From positions 754,497-818,496 of the forward strand of contig VFFE01006710.1 in the NCBI GenBank assembly GCA_008921705.1: a stretch of DNA of 64,000 bases, read 5' to 3'. This DNA comes from Burhinus oedicnemus (taxonomy: Eukaryota; Chordata; Aves; Charadriiformes; Burhinidae). Within the stretch, counting starts at the first letter, position 1. Every line of letters begins with the position of its first letter. Below, piece by piece: positions 63,406 through 64,000 of the stretch. The translations under genes were made by a program, and so were the position numbers. The notes beneath the pieces are model-generated. The model was not told where the DNA came from. It searched no databases and saw nothing but the letters and a program-made list of their open reading frames with translations.

Positions 63406-64000
63406 TGAAGATAATTGGATAATTCACCCTCCTTTTTTTTTTTTTTTTAATAATTTATTTGTTCCTGGAAGGCTTGGGAAAAGGTTTGAGTTTGGTTAAA
63501 GGGCACAGATGAAATATGTCAGAGAGAAAAGCAGTGAAAGTAACTTAGTGACTGGAATTATTTTTCATTCCGTAGTTGAAAATAGATGTTTTGTCATGGT
63601 ATTCTTAATGCTAGCGGTCCATTTCCCTAATGGAGCAAGGTAAAGTGGTCAGCTTGCACACAATTTTGTAATCACGTATGGGAATATTATGTTGACAAAC
63701 AAGAAGTTATTGCTCCACCAGCATTTTGAAGTGCCATCTACTTTTCACACTGAAGCATTTATAAAACAGACTGTATTTCCAGAGCATTTCATTTTTGCAT
63801 GACTAATTGCATGTTATAAGTTACAATGGCAATTTCTTTCCCTTGAAAGATGCTGCCCACATCTCTCACCCCATGTATTGATTTGTCTGGAGACAGTTAA
63901 AGAAAGGAGACCATTTGAGATACAGTTTTATTCCAAAGATCATCTGCAGGCATGGTGATAAGAATATAAATAATTGCAAGAGGGTTTAAAAAAAAAAAAA
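63406..64000. other. Intergenic, window end
   Basis: There is a long T run at about 63431-63448. The window ends in an A run (about 63988-64000). No gene or clear transposon is seen. The terminal A run cannot be interpreted without the next bases. Confidence 0.5.

Noticed and set aside
63988..64000. A run at the end of the window as a retroposon tail
   Set aside because: No retroposon body was recognised before it and the sequence stops here, so it cannot be judged.
1..64000. A novel multi-gene system such as a defence island or biosynthetic cluster
   Set aside because: The window holds one vertebrate gene and intergenic DNA. Nothing suggests a clustered system; the only possible unknown gene is the minus-strand candidate near 20 kb.

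Overview
This is genomic DNA from a bird, probably a neoavian. The evidence is vertebrate exon-intron structure, CR1 LINEs with the avian 3' end, and a solo LTR of an endogenous retrovirus family that I recognise from neoavian genomes. There are no bacterial or phage features. I found one certain protein-coding gene and about 50 kb of gene-poor DNA after it.

Region 1 (1-14.2 kb) is the 3' part of KIF26A on the + strand. KIF26A is an atypical kinesin-11 family member. Seven coding exons can be joined with consensus GT/AG sites and consistent phase: 69-252, 551-710, 2445-2607, 3170-6554, 11054-11244, 12137-12287 and 12724-12899. Together they encode the last 1469 residues. The first three exons give the C-terminal half of the degenerate motor domain. 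One 3.4-kb exon encodes a long Ser/Pro-rich tail. The last three exons encode a basic segment, a coiled coil and an acidic C-terminus. The C-terminal residues identify the paralog as KIF26A and not KIF26B. The 3' UTR probably ends just after an AATAAA at 14180. Intron 4 carries a 1098-bp antisense solo LTR with a perfect 5-bp target-site duplication.

Region 2 (14.2-64 kb) is AT-rich intergenic DNA without any recognisable complete gene. It holds a 5'-truncated, mutated CR1 (26.2-27.2 kb), an old LINE endonuclease fragment (about 60.1-61.1 kb), an antisense CR1 3' end (63.2-63.4 kb), faded copies of an old palindromic repeat, homopolymer runs and small local duplications. Two minus-strand stretches (19.8-20.0 kb and 20.7-21.1 kb) look more coding-like than their surroundings. 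The first has an excellent branch point and 3' splice site. I cannot name either one.

I saw no novel multi-gene system. The items most worth checking are the possible minus-strand gene at 19.8-21.1 kb, the antisense LTR promoter inside KIF26A, and possible long-range regulatory elements in the gene desert.
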